This document shows, one piece after another, positions 20,346 to 28,515 of a DNA stretch of 64,000 nt. The notes beneath the pieces were generated by a model. It was given only the letters and a program-made list of their open reading frames with translations, made no database searches and was not told where the DNA came from. Made by a program: the position numbers and the translations under genes. The number at the start of each line of letters is the position of its first letter. Within the stretch, counting starts at the first letter, position 1. The stretch is taken from contig CAWIBU010000008.1 in assembly GCA_963834445.1 (NCBI GenBank), positions 1 to 64,000 on the forward strand, in the 5' to 3' direction. The stretch is from PALSA-350 sp963834445 (GTDB lineage Bacteria > Acidobacteriota > Terriglobia > Terriglobales > Acidobacteriaceae).

Positions 20346-20447
20346 CAGCCCCGCCTACAACTAAAGTGTAAGTGGGTGTGGTGCGCACGCAACCTTCTCA
20401 GCAACGCCGGGGTTTAGTAAACCAGTCGTGGTTGATAAAGGAGCGTT

Positions 20448-20780
20448 ATGAACGTAAGGACTCTGGCAGTAGGAACCGCATATCTTCTTTTGACGATGGC
20501 AGCCGTTGCCCAAACCGCACCACCCCCGGGAACAGCGGGACAGCGTAAAGCTGACCAGCAAGCCCGCATTGCCCAGGGCGTCAAGAGCGGCCAGTTAACG
20601 GCTCACGAAACCGCCAACCTCGAGCATCGCGAAGCCAGCGTCAACCACGAAGAGCGCAACATGCGCGCAGCCAATGGCGGCAAACTGACGGCGGCGGACC
20701 GCACCGCCTTGAACAACCGTCAGAACAAAATCTCCGGCTCCATTTATCGCGACAAACACAACGCGGCCGTACAGAAATAA
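20448..20780 (+). CDS. Small exported protein of unknown function
   Basis: 110 residues behind a strong AAAGGAGCGTT ribosome site. A signal peptide ends near AAVAQ. The mature part is short, charged, Gln/Ala/Asn-rich and helical: QQARIAQGVKSGQLTAHETA, NHEERNMRAANGGKLTAAD, ISGSIYRDKHNA. I have seen this pattern in small exported acidobacterial proteins, often with the QARIAQGVKSGQLTA phrase duplicated. No function is known. It is convergent with the oxygenase gene, whose stop adjoins its own. Confidence 0.7.
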   Translation: MNVRTLAVGTAYLLLTMAAVAQTAPPPGTAGQRKADQQARIAQGVKSGQLTAHETANLEHREASVNHEERNMRAANGGKLTAADRTALNNRQNKISGSIYRDKHNAAVQK

Positions 20781-21647
20781 CTACTTGCGAGCCGCGCGAT
20801 AAAGGTCAGTAAGGATCGGCGGAATCAACGAGCGGATCAACTTCTTGATCCGTATCGTTGCCTTCACCGAGTTCATGCCGGGCCGTTCCTGAAACGCAAC
20901 CTCGTGCCGATGGGTCAGCCCGGGATCTTCCTCCGGGCGCCCATTGGTGTAGTAGTAGGTTGCAATCGACTTGCGGTTACGATCGGGCGGGCAGGCCAGC
21001 GGGATAGGATGCCCGTGAAACGACACGCTGGTGGTGCTGAAAATGGCGCAGCGATTGAACACCGGCAGAATTTTTCTCTCCGCACGCTTTACGTCACGGT
21101 CCCATAGCTCGAAGTGGCCGCCGTACTCTTCTTTCCAATCCTTATTCAGATAAATGAGCACATTGATGCGCCGGTCCAGGCGCAGCCCCTTGTGGTAGCT
21201 GAAATCGGCATGTACTTCTAACAACCCGCCCGGCCGGATCTGATGCAACCCACCGCCGGTGTAATTAGGATCGGGCACCACCGCCTCGATACCGGTCAGC
21301 GTTTCCAGAAACTTGAGCATGGGCCGGCTGTTCAAGAAATAAAGAACATCGCGAATCGATGGCGGCAGTTTTTCCACCGTATCGAAGACCAGCTTCTTGC
21401 GCTGGTTCACATCGGTGTGGGCAAACCAGTCTGCCTCCCTGGGTTCCGGGAAATCATGCAGCGCCGTTTCCGCGACCTGGAGTGGCAAAAAGTCATCAAA
21501 ATAAATATGCGGATAGGGCGAGTTGGCCTGGTACTCGGCCGCCTTGGCTTTGGCCAGGGCGTCCAGTTTGGCCACAAATTCGTCGCTCAGCAAGGCGTTC
21601 ATCACCCTGGTGTCGGCGGGAGTCTCAACCTGTAGAGATTCTGGCAT
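20781..21647 (-). CDS. 2-oxoglutarate/Fe(II)-dependent oxygenase
   Basis: 288 residues. The double-stranded beta-helix iron site is visible as HAD in GGLLEVHADFSYHK, the distal His in SFHGHPIPLACP and the 2-oxoglutarate-binding Arg in DRNRKSIATYYY. The opening SPYPHIYFDDFLP is typical of prolyl-4-hydroxylase-like (2OG-FeII_Oxy_3) proteins, which hydroxylate proteins, sugars or small molecules. A C-terminal basic extension (IRIKKLIRSLIPPI) is unusual. The gene is not obviously in an operon. Confidence 0.85.
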   Translation of the reverse strand: MPESLQVETPADTRVMNALLSDEFVAKLDALAKAKAAEYQANSPYPHIYFDDFLPLQVAETALHDFPEPREADWFAHTDVNQRKKLVFDTVEKLPPSIRDVLYFLNSRPMLKFLETLTGIEAVVPDPNYTGGGLHQIRPGGLLEVHADFSYHKGLRLDRRINVLIYLNKDWKEEYGGHFELWDRDVKRAERKILPVFNRCAIFSTTSVSFHGHPIPLACPPDRNRKSIATYYYTNGRPEEDPGLTHRHEVAFQERPGMNSVKATIRIKKLIRSLIPPILTDLYRAARK

Positions 21648-21766
21648 CGCCTGGCTCCATTTCGCGACCTGGCGGGACAGCCAAGCCTATGGATTCAAAC
21701 CTATTCACCGGCCCCCGGCATGTCAAGACGACGCCCCGGGTTGTAAACTGATAAATGAGGATTCTT

Positions 21767-23017
21767 ATGTCGGAACTGGAACGCAGGAAGTCGGTAACCG
21801 TTAAGGTAGGCAACGTGCGCGTGGGTTCTTCCGCGCCGGTTGTCGTGCAGTCGATGACCAACACCGATACCGCAGATGTCCCCGGCACCATTCAGCAGGT
21901 AGCCGCTTTGGCCAACGCCGGGTCCGAACTGGTGCGCGTGACGGTAAATAACGACGCTGCCGCGACGGCCGTGCCGGCCATTGTCGAGGGTCTGGCCAGG
22001 CTGGGTGTCGATGTTCCCATCGTGGGCGATTTCCATTACAACGGCCACCTGCTGTTGAAGAAGTATCCGGCGTGTGCGCGCGCGCTGGCCAAGTACCGCA
22101 TCAACCCTGGCAATTGCTCCATCGGGCGCAAAGACGACGATAATTTCCGCACCATGATCGAGTGCGCGGTCGAGAACCAGAAGCCGGTGCGCATCGGGGT
22201 GAACTGGGGTTCGCTCGACCAGGCTCTGCTGACCAAAATGATGGATGAGAACTCGAAGCGCGCGCAGCCGGCGCCGGCCCGCGACGTGATGATCGAGGCC
22301 ATGCTGGTCAGTGCGCTTGACTCCGCCCAGGCTGCCGAGCGGTACGGGCTACGCCGCGACCAGATCATTCTCAGCGCCAAGGTAAGCGGCGTACGCGACC
22401 TGATTGAAGTCTATGAATTGCTCGCGGCCCGTTGCGATTATGCCCTGCACCTGGGCCTCACCGAAGCCGGGATGAGCATGAAAGGGATTGTTGCCTCCAC
22501 CGCCGGTCTCGCTCCCCTGCTGCTGAAAGGCATTGGGGACACGATTCGTGTCTCGCTGACGCCCAAGCCGGGCGGCGATCGCACCGAAGAAGTGCAGGTG
22601 GCGCAGCAGATTCTGCAGTCCCTCAGCATTCGCAGTTTTGCCCCGCAGGTGACGGCTTGCCCTGGCTGTGGGCGTACCAGCAGCACTTACTTTCAGGAAT
22701 TGACCCAGGACATTCAGGGCTATGTGCGCGACAGCATGCCTGTTTGGCGGGAGCGCTACCCGGGGGTAGAGGAATTGAAGCTGGCGGTAATGGGCTGCGT
22801 AGTGAACGGCCCCGGCGAATCCAAGCACGCTAACATCGGAATTTCCCTGCCCGGGACCTTTGAAGATCCCAAGGCCCCGGTCTATGTGGATGGGCGCCTG
22901 ATGACGACGCTGCGGGGCGACGACATCGTGAACGACTTCAAGAAGATTCTCGATGACTATGTTGCCGCCCGTTACGGCTCCGGCTCCCGCGAAGAGCAAT
23001 TGATCGAGGTACGGTAA
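21767..23017 (+). CDS. ispG: 4-hydroxy-3-methylbut-2-en-1-yl diphosphate synthase (IspG/GcpE)
   Basis: About 416 residues. It catalyses the reductive ring opening of 2-C-methyl-erythritol cyclodiphosphate in the non-mevalonate isoprenoid pathway, using a [4Fe-4S] cluster. It has VVVQSMTNTDTAD, the TIM-barrel part (VRIGVNWGSLD, LHLGLTEAG), and the cluster-binding Cys residues in CPGCGR and MGCVVNGPGE. The ATG at 21767 is preferred because GAGG lies 6 bases upstream; the ATG at 21755 would use that same GAGG as coding sequence. It stands alone and is followed by repeats. Confidence 0.95.
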   Translation: MSELERRKSVTVKVGNVRVGSSAPVVVQSMTNTDTADVPGTIQQVAALANAGSELVRVTVNNDAAATAVPAIVEGLARLGVDVPIVGDFHYNGHLLLKKYPACARALAKYRINPGNCSIGRKDDDNFRTMIECAVENQKPVRIGVNWGSLDQALLTKMMDENSKRAQPAPARDVMIEAMLVSALDSAQAAERYGLRRDQIILSAKVSGVRDLIEVYELLAARCDYALHLGLTEAGMSMKGIVASTAGLAPLLLKGIGDTIRVSLTPKPGGDRTEEVQVAQQILQSLSIRSFAPQVTACPGCGRTSSTYFQELTQDIQGYVRDSMPVWRERYPGVEELKLAVMGCVVNGPGESKHANIGISLPGTFEDPKAPVYVDGRLMTTLRGDDIVNDFKKILDDYVAARYGSGSREEQLIEVR

Positions 23018-23027
23018 AGCGACACAT

Positions 23028-23310
23028 TTGTCATCCCGCTTAGGCGCTTGCTTCATCAGGACCAAGGCTCAAACAAACTTGTCATCCCGCGCCGTGGGAG
23101 CAGGCGCTTGTGTCATCAAGACCGGCCCCCAAACAAATTTGTCATCCCGACCGAAGTGGAGGGACCTGCTGTTTCGCTCGCCCGCTAACAATTCTTTAGG
23201 AAGACCACCACCCTCCCCTTGTCATCCCGAGCGCAGCCGAGGGATCTGCGGTGCGCCACCACCCCGAACAAAGGCCCTACAAGTGAGCTCGCAACTCCTG
23301 CCCAACCCTA
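23028..23310 (+). repeat. Cluster of dispersed extragenic repeats, four tandem cores
   Basis: The core TTGTCATCCCG occurs four times (near 23029, 23078, 23138 and 23218), spaced 50-80 bases. CAAACAAACTT/CAAACAAATTT precedes two of them. GCAGGCGCTTG-type and TGGAGGGACCTGC/GAGGGATCTGCGGTGCGC blocks are interspersed. The 3' part (CCCCGAACAAAGGCCC, AGTGAGCTCGCAA) matches copy 2 at 15.7 kb. The frame of the next gene is open through it, but the family start lies at 23430. Confidence 0.8.
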
Positions 23311-23429
23311 TTCCTGCCCTGACGGACCCATCCTGCAAACGAAACCATAAGACCCTCCAACCCACCCACTTTACAAACGCCTGGGTCACGCTGTACCGTG
23401 TTGGGAACGTTTGCAAAGCGGAGGCAACT

Positions 23430-24290
23430 ATGGCCAACAAACGGCTCACCCTGGAAGAGATCGTAGCTTACAACGAGGATGGCTACCTCCTCCTGCAGGG
23501 CTTCTTTGACCCGCAGCAGATCGCCCTGCTGCACCGCGCGGCCAAGGAAGATCGCGCCCTCGATCAGAGCTCCTTCGGACGCAAAGATGGTGAAGGCGGT
23601 CAGGTCCGGCTTTCGCTTTGGAACCACCCCGGCGACACGCTCTACGGCATGTTTGCCCGTTGTGAATCCCTGGTAAACGCCGCCGAAACCGTGCTCGAAG
23701 ACGAGGTCTACCACTACCACTCCAAAATGATCATGAAGGATGCGCGCACCGGAGGCGCCTGGGCCTGGCACCAGGACTACGGCTACTGGTATCAAAACGC
23801 CGTGCTCTTCCCCGATCTAACCAGCGCCTTCATCGCCGTCGATCCCGCCACCCGCGAAAACGGCTGCATGCAGGTCATCCGCGGCTCCCACAAAATCGGC
23901 CGCGTCGAGCATCAGCTCAAAGGCGATCAGGCCGGCGCCGATCTGGCCCGGGTCGAGCAAATCCTCAAGGTGCTGCCCCTTGACTATGTCGAGATGAGCC
24001 CTGGCGACGTGCTGCTTTTCCACGCCAACCTGCTCCATCGTTCCGACCAGAACCGCTCCGAGAACCCGCGCTGGTCGATGATCTGCTGTTACAACGCGAA
24101 GCACAACAATCCCTACGAGGAGTCGCATCACCCCCGCTACACACCGCTCGCCAAGGTCCCCGACTCCGCCATCCTTGAAGCCGGCAACAAACGCTTCGCC
24201 ACCGCCGACACAAATATTTTTCTCAACCCCGCGCAAGACAGCAGCGCCACACAGCTCCACGCTGAACCTGCTGCCGGCAATGGAAGGTGA
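23430..24290 (+). CDS. Phytanoyl-CoA dioxygenase (PhyH)-family Fe(II)/2OG oxygenase
   Basis: About 286 residues. The start at 23430 follows GCGGAGGC. Iron ligands are read from WHQDYGYWY (His-x-Asp) and LLHRSDQN (distal His), with the following Arg in NPRWSMICCYNA for 2-oxoglutarate. DEVYHYHSKMIMKD and NGCMQVIRGSHKIG are typical PhyH landmarks. Family members hydroxylate small molecules, often sugars-linked or halogenated natural products. Its stop overlaps the LacI-type gene start by 4 bases and a secreted alpha-galactosidase-like gene follows, so it probably belongs to a carbohydrate or glycoside utilisation operon. Confidence 0.9.
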   Translation: MANKRLTLEEIVAYNEDGYLLLQGFFDPQQIALLHRAAKEDRALDQSSFGRKDGEGGQVRLSLWNHPGDTLYGMFARCESLVNAAETVLEDEVYHYHSKMIMKDARTGGAWAWHQDYGYWYQNAVLFPDLTSAFIAVDPATRENGCMQVIRGSHKIGRVEHQLKGDQAGADLARVEQILKVLPLDYVEMSPGDVLLFHANLLHRSDQNRSENPRWSMICCYNAKHNNPYEESHHPRYTPLAKVPDSAILEAGNKRFATADTNIFLNPAQDSSATQLHAEPAAGNGR

Positions 24291-25345
24291 CGCCCGCCGC
24301 TGCGCAGCGCATTACGGAACCGGGGGAAGTTCGCCTGGAAGATGTGGCCAGACGCGCAAAGGTCTCCGTCTCGACAGCCTCGCGCGTGGCCAACGGCTTC
24401 GATGCGGTCAGCGCGGCCACCCGGCGGCGCGTGCTCGCGGCCATTGCAGAACTGAATTACACTCCCAACCTGCAGGCGCGTTCCCTGGTCTCCGGCCAGA
24501 GCAAGACGCTCGGCGTCATCGTCTCGAACCTGCAAAACCCATTTTTTATCGAACTCTTCCGGCTGCTGGAAGAGCAGGCCCACCAGCAGGGCTATGAGGT
24601 TCTGCTGGCCAACACCAATTACAGCCCGCAACAGCTTTCTCGCGCGCTGCGCACCATGCTCGGCCGCCGCGTTGCCGGGCTGATCTTCGCCGTGTCAGAA
24701 GATCTGCCCCTGGAAGTGCAGGATGCGCGACGGGCTAACATTCCGGTCGTCTCCATGAGCGCAGCTCACTCGGCCCTGCAGGATCTGGCCATCGTCCGCT
24801 TCGACACCCATCGCGGAATGGGCAAGCTGGTCGAGCATCTCTACGCACTCGGTCACCGGCGCATGGCCTACATCGGTCATCAGCTCTCGCTCGCCACCAC
24901 TGAAGAGCGCCGCCTCGCCTTTGAAGAGACGGCGCAAAAGCTCGGCGTCGCCCACACGTACCTTGAGGTGCTGGAACGCGACGGTCCGGAAGCGGGCCGC
25001 GACGCCGTCCGCGCACTGGTCCAGCGCGGCTTTGACGCCAGTGCCATCCTTTGCCTCAACGACTTCACCGCAATCGGCGTGTTGCGCGAGCTGCGCAGCC
25101 GCGGCCTGCGTGTGCCCCAGGACGTTTCTGTCACCGGCTTTGACAACATCGGCCTGAGCGAGTTCACCTGTCCATCCTTAACCACCGTGCACATCCCTCG
25201 TCGCGAGTTAGCCCGCATCATGCTCAAAATGATCATGCCGGGGGGCATGGCCGCGCCGTCCAGCTATGTCATCGACGCCGAGGTCATCATTCGCGAATCC
25301 AGCGGCCCCTTTACCGGGAGCAGCTTATTGCCGGGCAGCCGATAA
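24287..25345 (+). CDS. LacI-family transcriptional regulator
   Basis: 352 residues from a GTG that overlaps the PhyH stop (GTGA). The N-terminal HTH (VRLEDVARRAKVSVSTASR, then VANGFDAVS) and hinge (LNYTPNLQARSLVSGQSKTL) are followed by a periplasmic-binding-protein-like effector domain (LGVIVSNLQNPFF, CLNDFTAIGVLRELRSRG, VTGFDNIGLSEFTCPSL). Such regulators sense sugars. Its place inside the PhyH/alpha-galactosidase operon suggests local control by a galactoside-like inducer; that link is inference. Confidence 0.93.
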   Translation: MTPAAAQRITEPGEVRLEDVARRAKVSVSTASRVANGFDAVSAATRRRVLAAIAELNYTPNLQARSLVSGQSKTLGVIVSNLQNPFFIELFRLLEEQAHQQGYEVLLANTNYSPQQLSRALRTMLGRRVAGLIFAVSEDLPLEVQDARRANIPVVSMSAAHSALQDLAIVRFDTHRGMGKLVEHLYALGHRRMAYIGHQLSLATTEERRLAFEETAQKLGVAHTYLEVLERDGPEAGRDAVRALVQRGFDASAILCLNDFTAIGVLRELRSRGLRVPQDVSVTGFDNIGLSEFTCPSLTTVHIPRRELARIMLKMIMPGGMAAPSSYVIDAEVIIRESSGPFTGSSLLPGSR

Positions 25346-25366
25346 AACCAGTGGAGCATTGCTGAA

Positions 25367-27448
25367 ATGCGAATCAAGTCTTTGCTAATCGCCCTGTTCT
25401 GCCTTGCCGCCGCCAACGCGCCCGGCCAAACCTGGACCATTGGCAATGCGCAGATCGAGCGCACCATCGCCTTCGATCCGGTCACCGGGCTTTCTACCCA
25501 GCGGCTCACCGATCTCTCTACCCACACCGACTACATCGTTGCTGAAAAGCCCGGCAAACTAGCGCCGGCGGAGTTCTCTTTTACCGGCAACGGCGAAACG
25601 TTCGCCGGCGCCGGCGGTCAGTTCCAACTGGTCAAGGCGGATGAGCGCTCCCTGCCCGATGGCAAGTCGCTAACCATCGTCCTCCGCAGCAAGACGATTC
25701 CCTTTGACGTCTCCGTCATTTACCGCGTGTACAACGGCCAACCGGCCATTCGTAAATGGCTGGTAGTGCGCAACATCGGCTTTGCCACCTTGCGTCTTAC
25801 GCACTTGAACATTGAAGCCATCGCGCCCTCCGTAGGGCCTTCGAATGAAACTGTGTTGAACGCGCAATACGGCGCCCAACCGCGAGAAACCTTTTATACC
25901 GGCCGCTCTGAAGATGCGGGCATACTGGTCGCCAACGCCAACAACGGCAATGGCTTCGCCATCCTCAGCGAAGTGCCGGGCTACATGAAGCGCACCGAAC
26001 TGGACGCCTGGTACCACCCCGGCAAGGTACGCCTCGGCGTCATGTACGACACTGACCTGATGCCCTTTGCGCGCTCGCTCGCAGCGGGCGAAGAATTCAA
26101 GACCGCGGCCGTCTCACTGGTTACCTATCGCAATGGTGATGGTTACAATGATCCGCACTGGCGCCTGCCTTCCTACACGTCTGCGATTCTGGAGCGAAAA
26201 ATCAGCGCCCGAGGCGCCCCCTGGATCTACAACACCTGGGAACCGTTTGAGCGGGGCATCAATCGCGACATCACGCTGCAGTTGATTGACGTTGCCGGCT
26301 TTATGGGCCTCGATATCTTTACCATCGATGATGGCTGGCAAAAGGAATACGGCGACAATACCGTAGACCCGGTCGCGTTTCCCGGAGGTCTCGATACCAT
26401 TCGCGCCGCCGTCGAGGCCAGGGGCATGCGCCTCGGGTTATGGATCCCGATGGCCGCCATCGGCCTGAAAACCGCCGACTACGTGAACCACCCCGAGTGG
26501 GCATCGCTCGACCAGGCCGGCAAGCCGAAACTCACCTCCACCATGGGTGGTTCGAAGGTCGTCATGTGCCTCGCCAGTCCCTTTCAGGACTCGGCCGCGG
26601 ACCGCATCAACGACGCCATTGAGCGCTATCACCTGGCCTATGTGAAGCTCGATCTCACCACCATCTTCAACGCTTACGGCGAGGCGCCCGGTTGCTGGGC
26701 CAAGGGCCATTTCCACGGAGACTGGTCCGAATCGCTGAACATGATTTATGAAGGCATCAGCCACGTCACCAGCAAGGTTTACGCCAAACACCCCGACGTT
26801 CTGCTCGATTTGACTTTCGAGCTCTGGGGACAAAAGCACGTCATCGACGCCGGCTTGCTGGCCGCCGGCGATCTGGATTGGATGAGCAATGTGCGCGACG
26901 GCCAGGCCGACGCGGCGGGAACGATCCAGGCGCGCACGCTGCTGTACCAGCGAGCCCCTTCGATGCCGGTGGAGAGCATGTTGATTGGCAACCTGCACGC
27001 CAACATACCCAGTGCTCCGGAAACATTTGCTACCACCATTGGCTCCGCACCTCTGTTGCTGGGCGATTTGCGCAAGGTCAGCGTTGCCGACCGGCAGTGG
27101 TACCGCGATCATATTCAGTGGTTCAAGAAGCTCCGGGCAAGCGAGCCCATCGACCAGAGCTTTTTTCCCCTCGGTAACTGGCGGCAGCCTTCTTCGGCCG
27201 CGTGGGACGGCTATGCCCGCCTGTCTCACGCCGGCAGCGGCGTGATCGCGGTCTTTCGCAACCAGTCGAAGGTTGCCTCAGCCAACATTCAGCTACCACT
27301 TATGCCGCCGGGCAGGTATAAGGTTCACTCCGTCATCACCAACAAAGATCTAGGCGCATTTACCAAAGCCGATTGGGTGCACGGCATTCCTGTCGCCTTC
27401 GCCGCAAGCCAATCCGTCGAAATTCTGGAAGTCCGCCGCGCCGACTGA
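25367..27448 (+). CDS. Exported GH36-like alpha-galactosidase (melibiase)
   Basis: 693 residues. A signal peptide ends near ANAPGQ. The N-terminal beta-sandwich is followed by a TIM barrel. IFTIDDGWQKEYGD and GMRLGLWIPMAAIG mark the barrel, the nucleophile Asp lies in AYVKLDLTT, and the acid/base region is WMSNVRDGQAD. A C-terminal beta domain closes (LPLMPPGRYKVHSV). The layout fits clan GH-D (GH27/GH36), which hydrolyse alpha-galactosides. The GCWAKGHFHGDW stretch differs from the commoner CxxG catalytic context, so substrate preference may differ. It is the last gene of the PhyH-LacI operon and probably periplasmic. Confidence 0.85.
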   Translation: MRIKSLLIALFCLAAANAPGQTWTIGNAQIERTIAFDPVTGLSTQRLTDLSTHTDYIVAEKPGKLAPAEFSFTGNGETFAGAGGQFQLVKADERSLPDGKSLTIVLRSKTIPFDVSVIYRVYNGQPAIRKWLVVRNIGFATLRLTHLNIEAIAPSVGPSNETVLNAQYGAQPRETFYTGRSEDAGILVANANNGNGFAILSEVPGYMKRTELDAWYHPGKVRLGVMYDTDLMPFARSLAAGEEFKTAAVSLVTYRNGDGYNDPHWRLPSYTSAILERKISARGAPWIYNTWEPFERGINRDITLQLIDVAGFMGLDIFTIDDGWQKEYGDNTVDPVAFPGGLDTIRAAVEARGMRLGLWIPMAAIGLKTADYVNHPEWASLDQAGKPKLTSTMGGSKVVMCLASPFQDSAADRINDAIERYHLAYVKLDLTTIFNAYGEAPGCWAKGHFHGDWSESLNMIYEGISHVTSKVYAKHPDVLLDLTFELWGQKHVIDAGLLAAGDLDWMSNVRDGQADAAGTIQARTLLYQRAPSMPVESMLIGNLHANIPSAPETFATTIGSAPLLLGDLRKVSVADRQWYRDHIQWFKKLRASEPIDQSFFPLGNWRQPSSAAWDGYARLSHAGSGVIAVFRNQSKVASANIQLPLMPPGRYKVHSVITNKDLGAFTKADWVHGIPVAFAASQSVEILEVRRAD

Positions 27449-27464
27449 GGGAGCAGGTCTTCTC

Positions 27465-28406
27465 TTAACATCTAACCGCCGACCCGAAACTCTGTGCTGG
27501 CCACGGAAAGGCGTTTCCTATAGCCCTGAACTCCCTGTACGCAGGGCAAGCCGCATGCAGTTCGGCTAAAAAATGACGGATGCCAGCCACGCCCCTTCTG
27601 GATCTTTGTAATAACCAGTGCTCATCAACGTCATGGGTTGAACAACGCGAAGGCCGTTGGCCAGGCACCAGCAGGCCTGACCCGGCAAAAGACTCCGCCG
27701 AAGTTATCAGCGCTTGCAGATCCAGATTCGTCTCCGCCGTCGAGTGCCCGAAGAAGGCAAGGTGCGTGGTGTATCCGGTGATGCGCCCTGCGCGCTCGAC
27801 GACGCGTGCCGTGCCGCGCGCGATGGCCTGACCGAACTCAACCGCTCGATCGAATCCATGAACACGCACGGAGAGCGCGTTGCACGCCTCCGCATCGGCC
27901 GGTCGCGCATCCCGAACCAGGCACCCCGGCATGCTTCGTTCGCGTGTCTTCCCTTGCATACAGGAAAGCGGCTCGCGGACAGCAAATCCGGCCAGCGAGT
28001 AAAGCGAGAGCGAGCGATTGTGGAAGGCCGCCTGCACCAAGCGAACACCGTCGGCGCGGCCCTCTGCTCGATGCAAAACCGCCTGCATCAGTTTGCGTCC
28101 CGCCCCGAGGTTCTGTGCGCCCGGGTCGATGGTGATCGGGCCCACGCCGCGAATCACAGAACGTTCATCCAGGCAATTGCTGCCCACCAGGCGCCCCTCG
28201 ACCTCGGCGACCACGCAGTGATAATCAGGGCTTGAGAACATCATCGCAAGCAGCCCGGTCGTTACGTCCGGGCCGGGAAAATCACAGGGAAAACCATGAG
28301 CGGCGTTGATCGAAGCAAAGGCGTCGTAGCAGATCTGCCCGCAACGGGGGGCATCCTCCAGGGCGGCAATGCGAACGGTCACTTCCGGCTGGGCGCTCGT
28401 TGACAT
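27465..28406 (-). CDS. Tandem-GNAT acetyltransferase with frameshifted C-terminus
   Basis: The N-terminal GNAT domain (VRIAALEDAPRCGQICYDAF, then GPITIDPGAQNLGAGRKLM as acetyl-CoA loop) and a second GNAT-like half (LVRDARPADAEACNALSVRV) are present. After SFAGSGLLVP the annotated frame becomes unlike the family. The expected ending, W-CLANGLRVVQPMTLMSTGYY then DPEGAWLASVIF, is read in another frame down to a TAG at 27566. A short out-of-frame deletion at about 27660-27685 explains this. The start at 28406 fits the domain; the open frame extends further upstream without family support. The protein may be non-functional. The acceptor substrate is unknown. Confidence 0.75.
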   Translation of the reverse strand: MSTSAQPEVTVRIAALEDAPRCGQICYDAFASINAAHGFPCDFPGPDVTTGLLAMMFSSPDYHCVVAEVEGRLVGSNCLDERSVIRGVGPITIDPGAQNLGAGRKLMQAVLHRAEGRADGVRLVQAAFHNRSLSLYSLAGFAVREPLSCMQGKTRERSMPGCLVRDARPADAEACNALSVRVHGFDRAVEFGQAIARGTARVVERAGRITGYTTHLAFFGHSTAETNLDLQALITSAESFAGSGLLVPGQRPSRCSTHDVDEHWLLQRSRRGVAGIRHFLAELHAACPAYREFRAIGNAFPWPAQSFGSAVRC

Positions 28407-28515
28407 AAGGTTAGCCACCTTTTCTGAGGAGCAGTATATAGCCCGAAAACAGGGCGCACGGTTCCCTATTCCCCCCTCATAGCGCCACAGGAGTAAGCTG
28501 GGTGCGTCGGAGTTT

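Noticed and set aside
23028..23429. N-terminal extension of the PhyH gene
   Set aside because: The open frame crosses the dispersed repeats (it reads HPERSRGICG-like sequence); the family begins at 23430.
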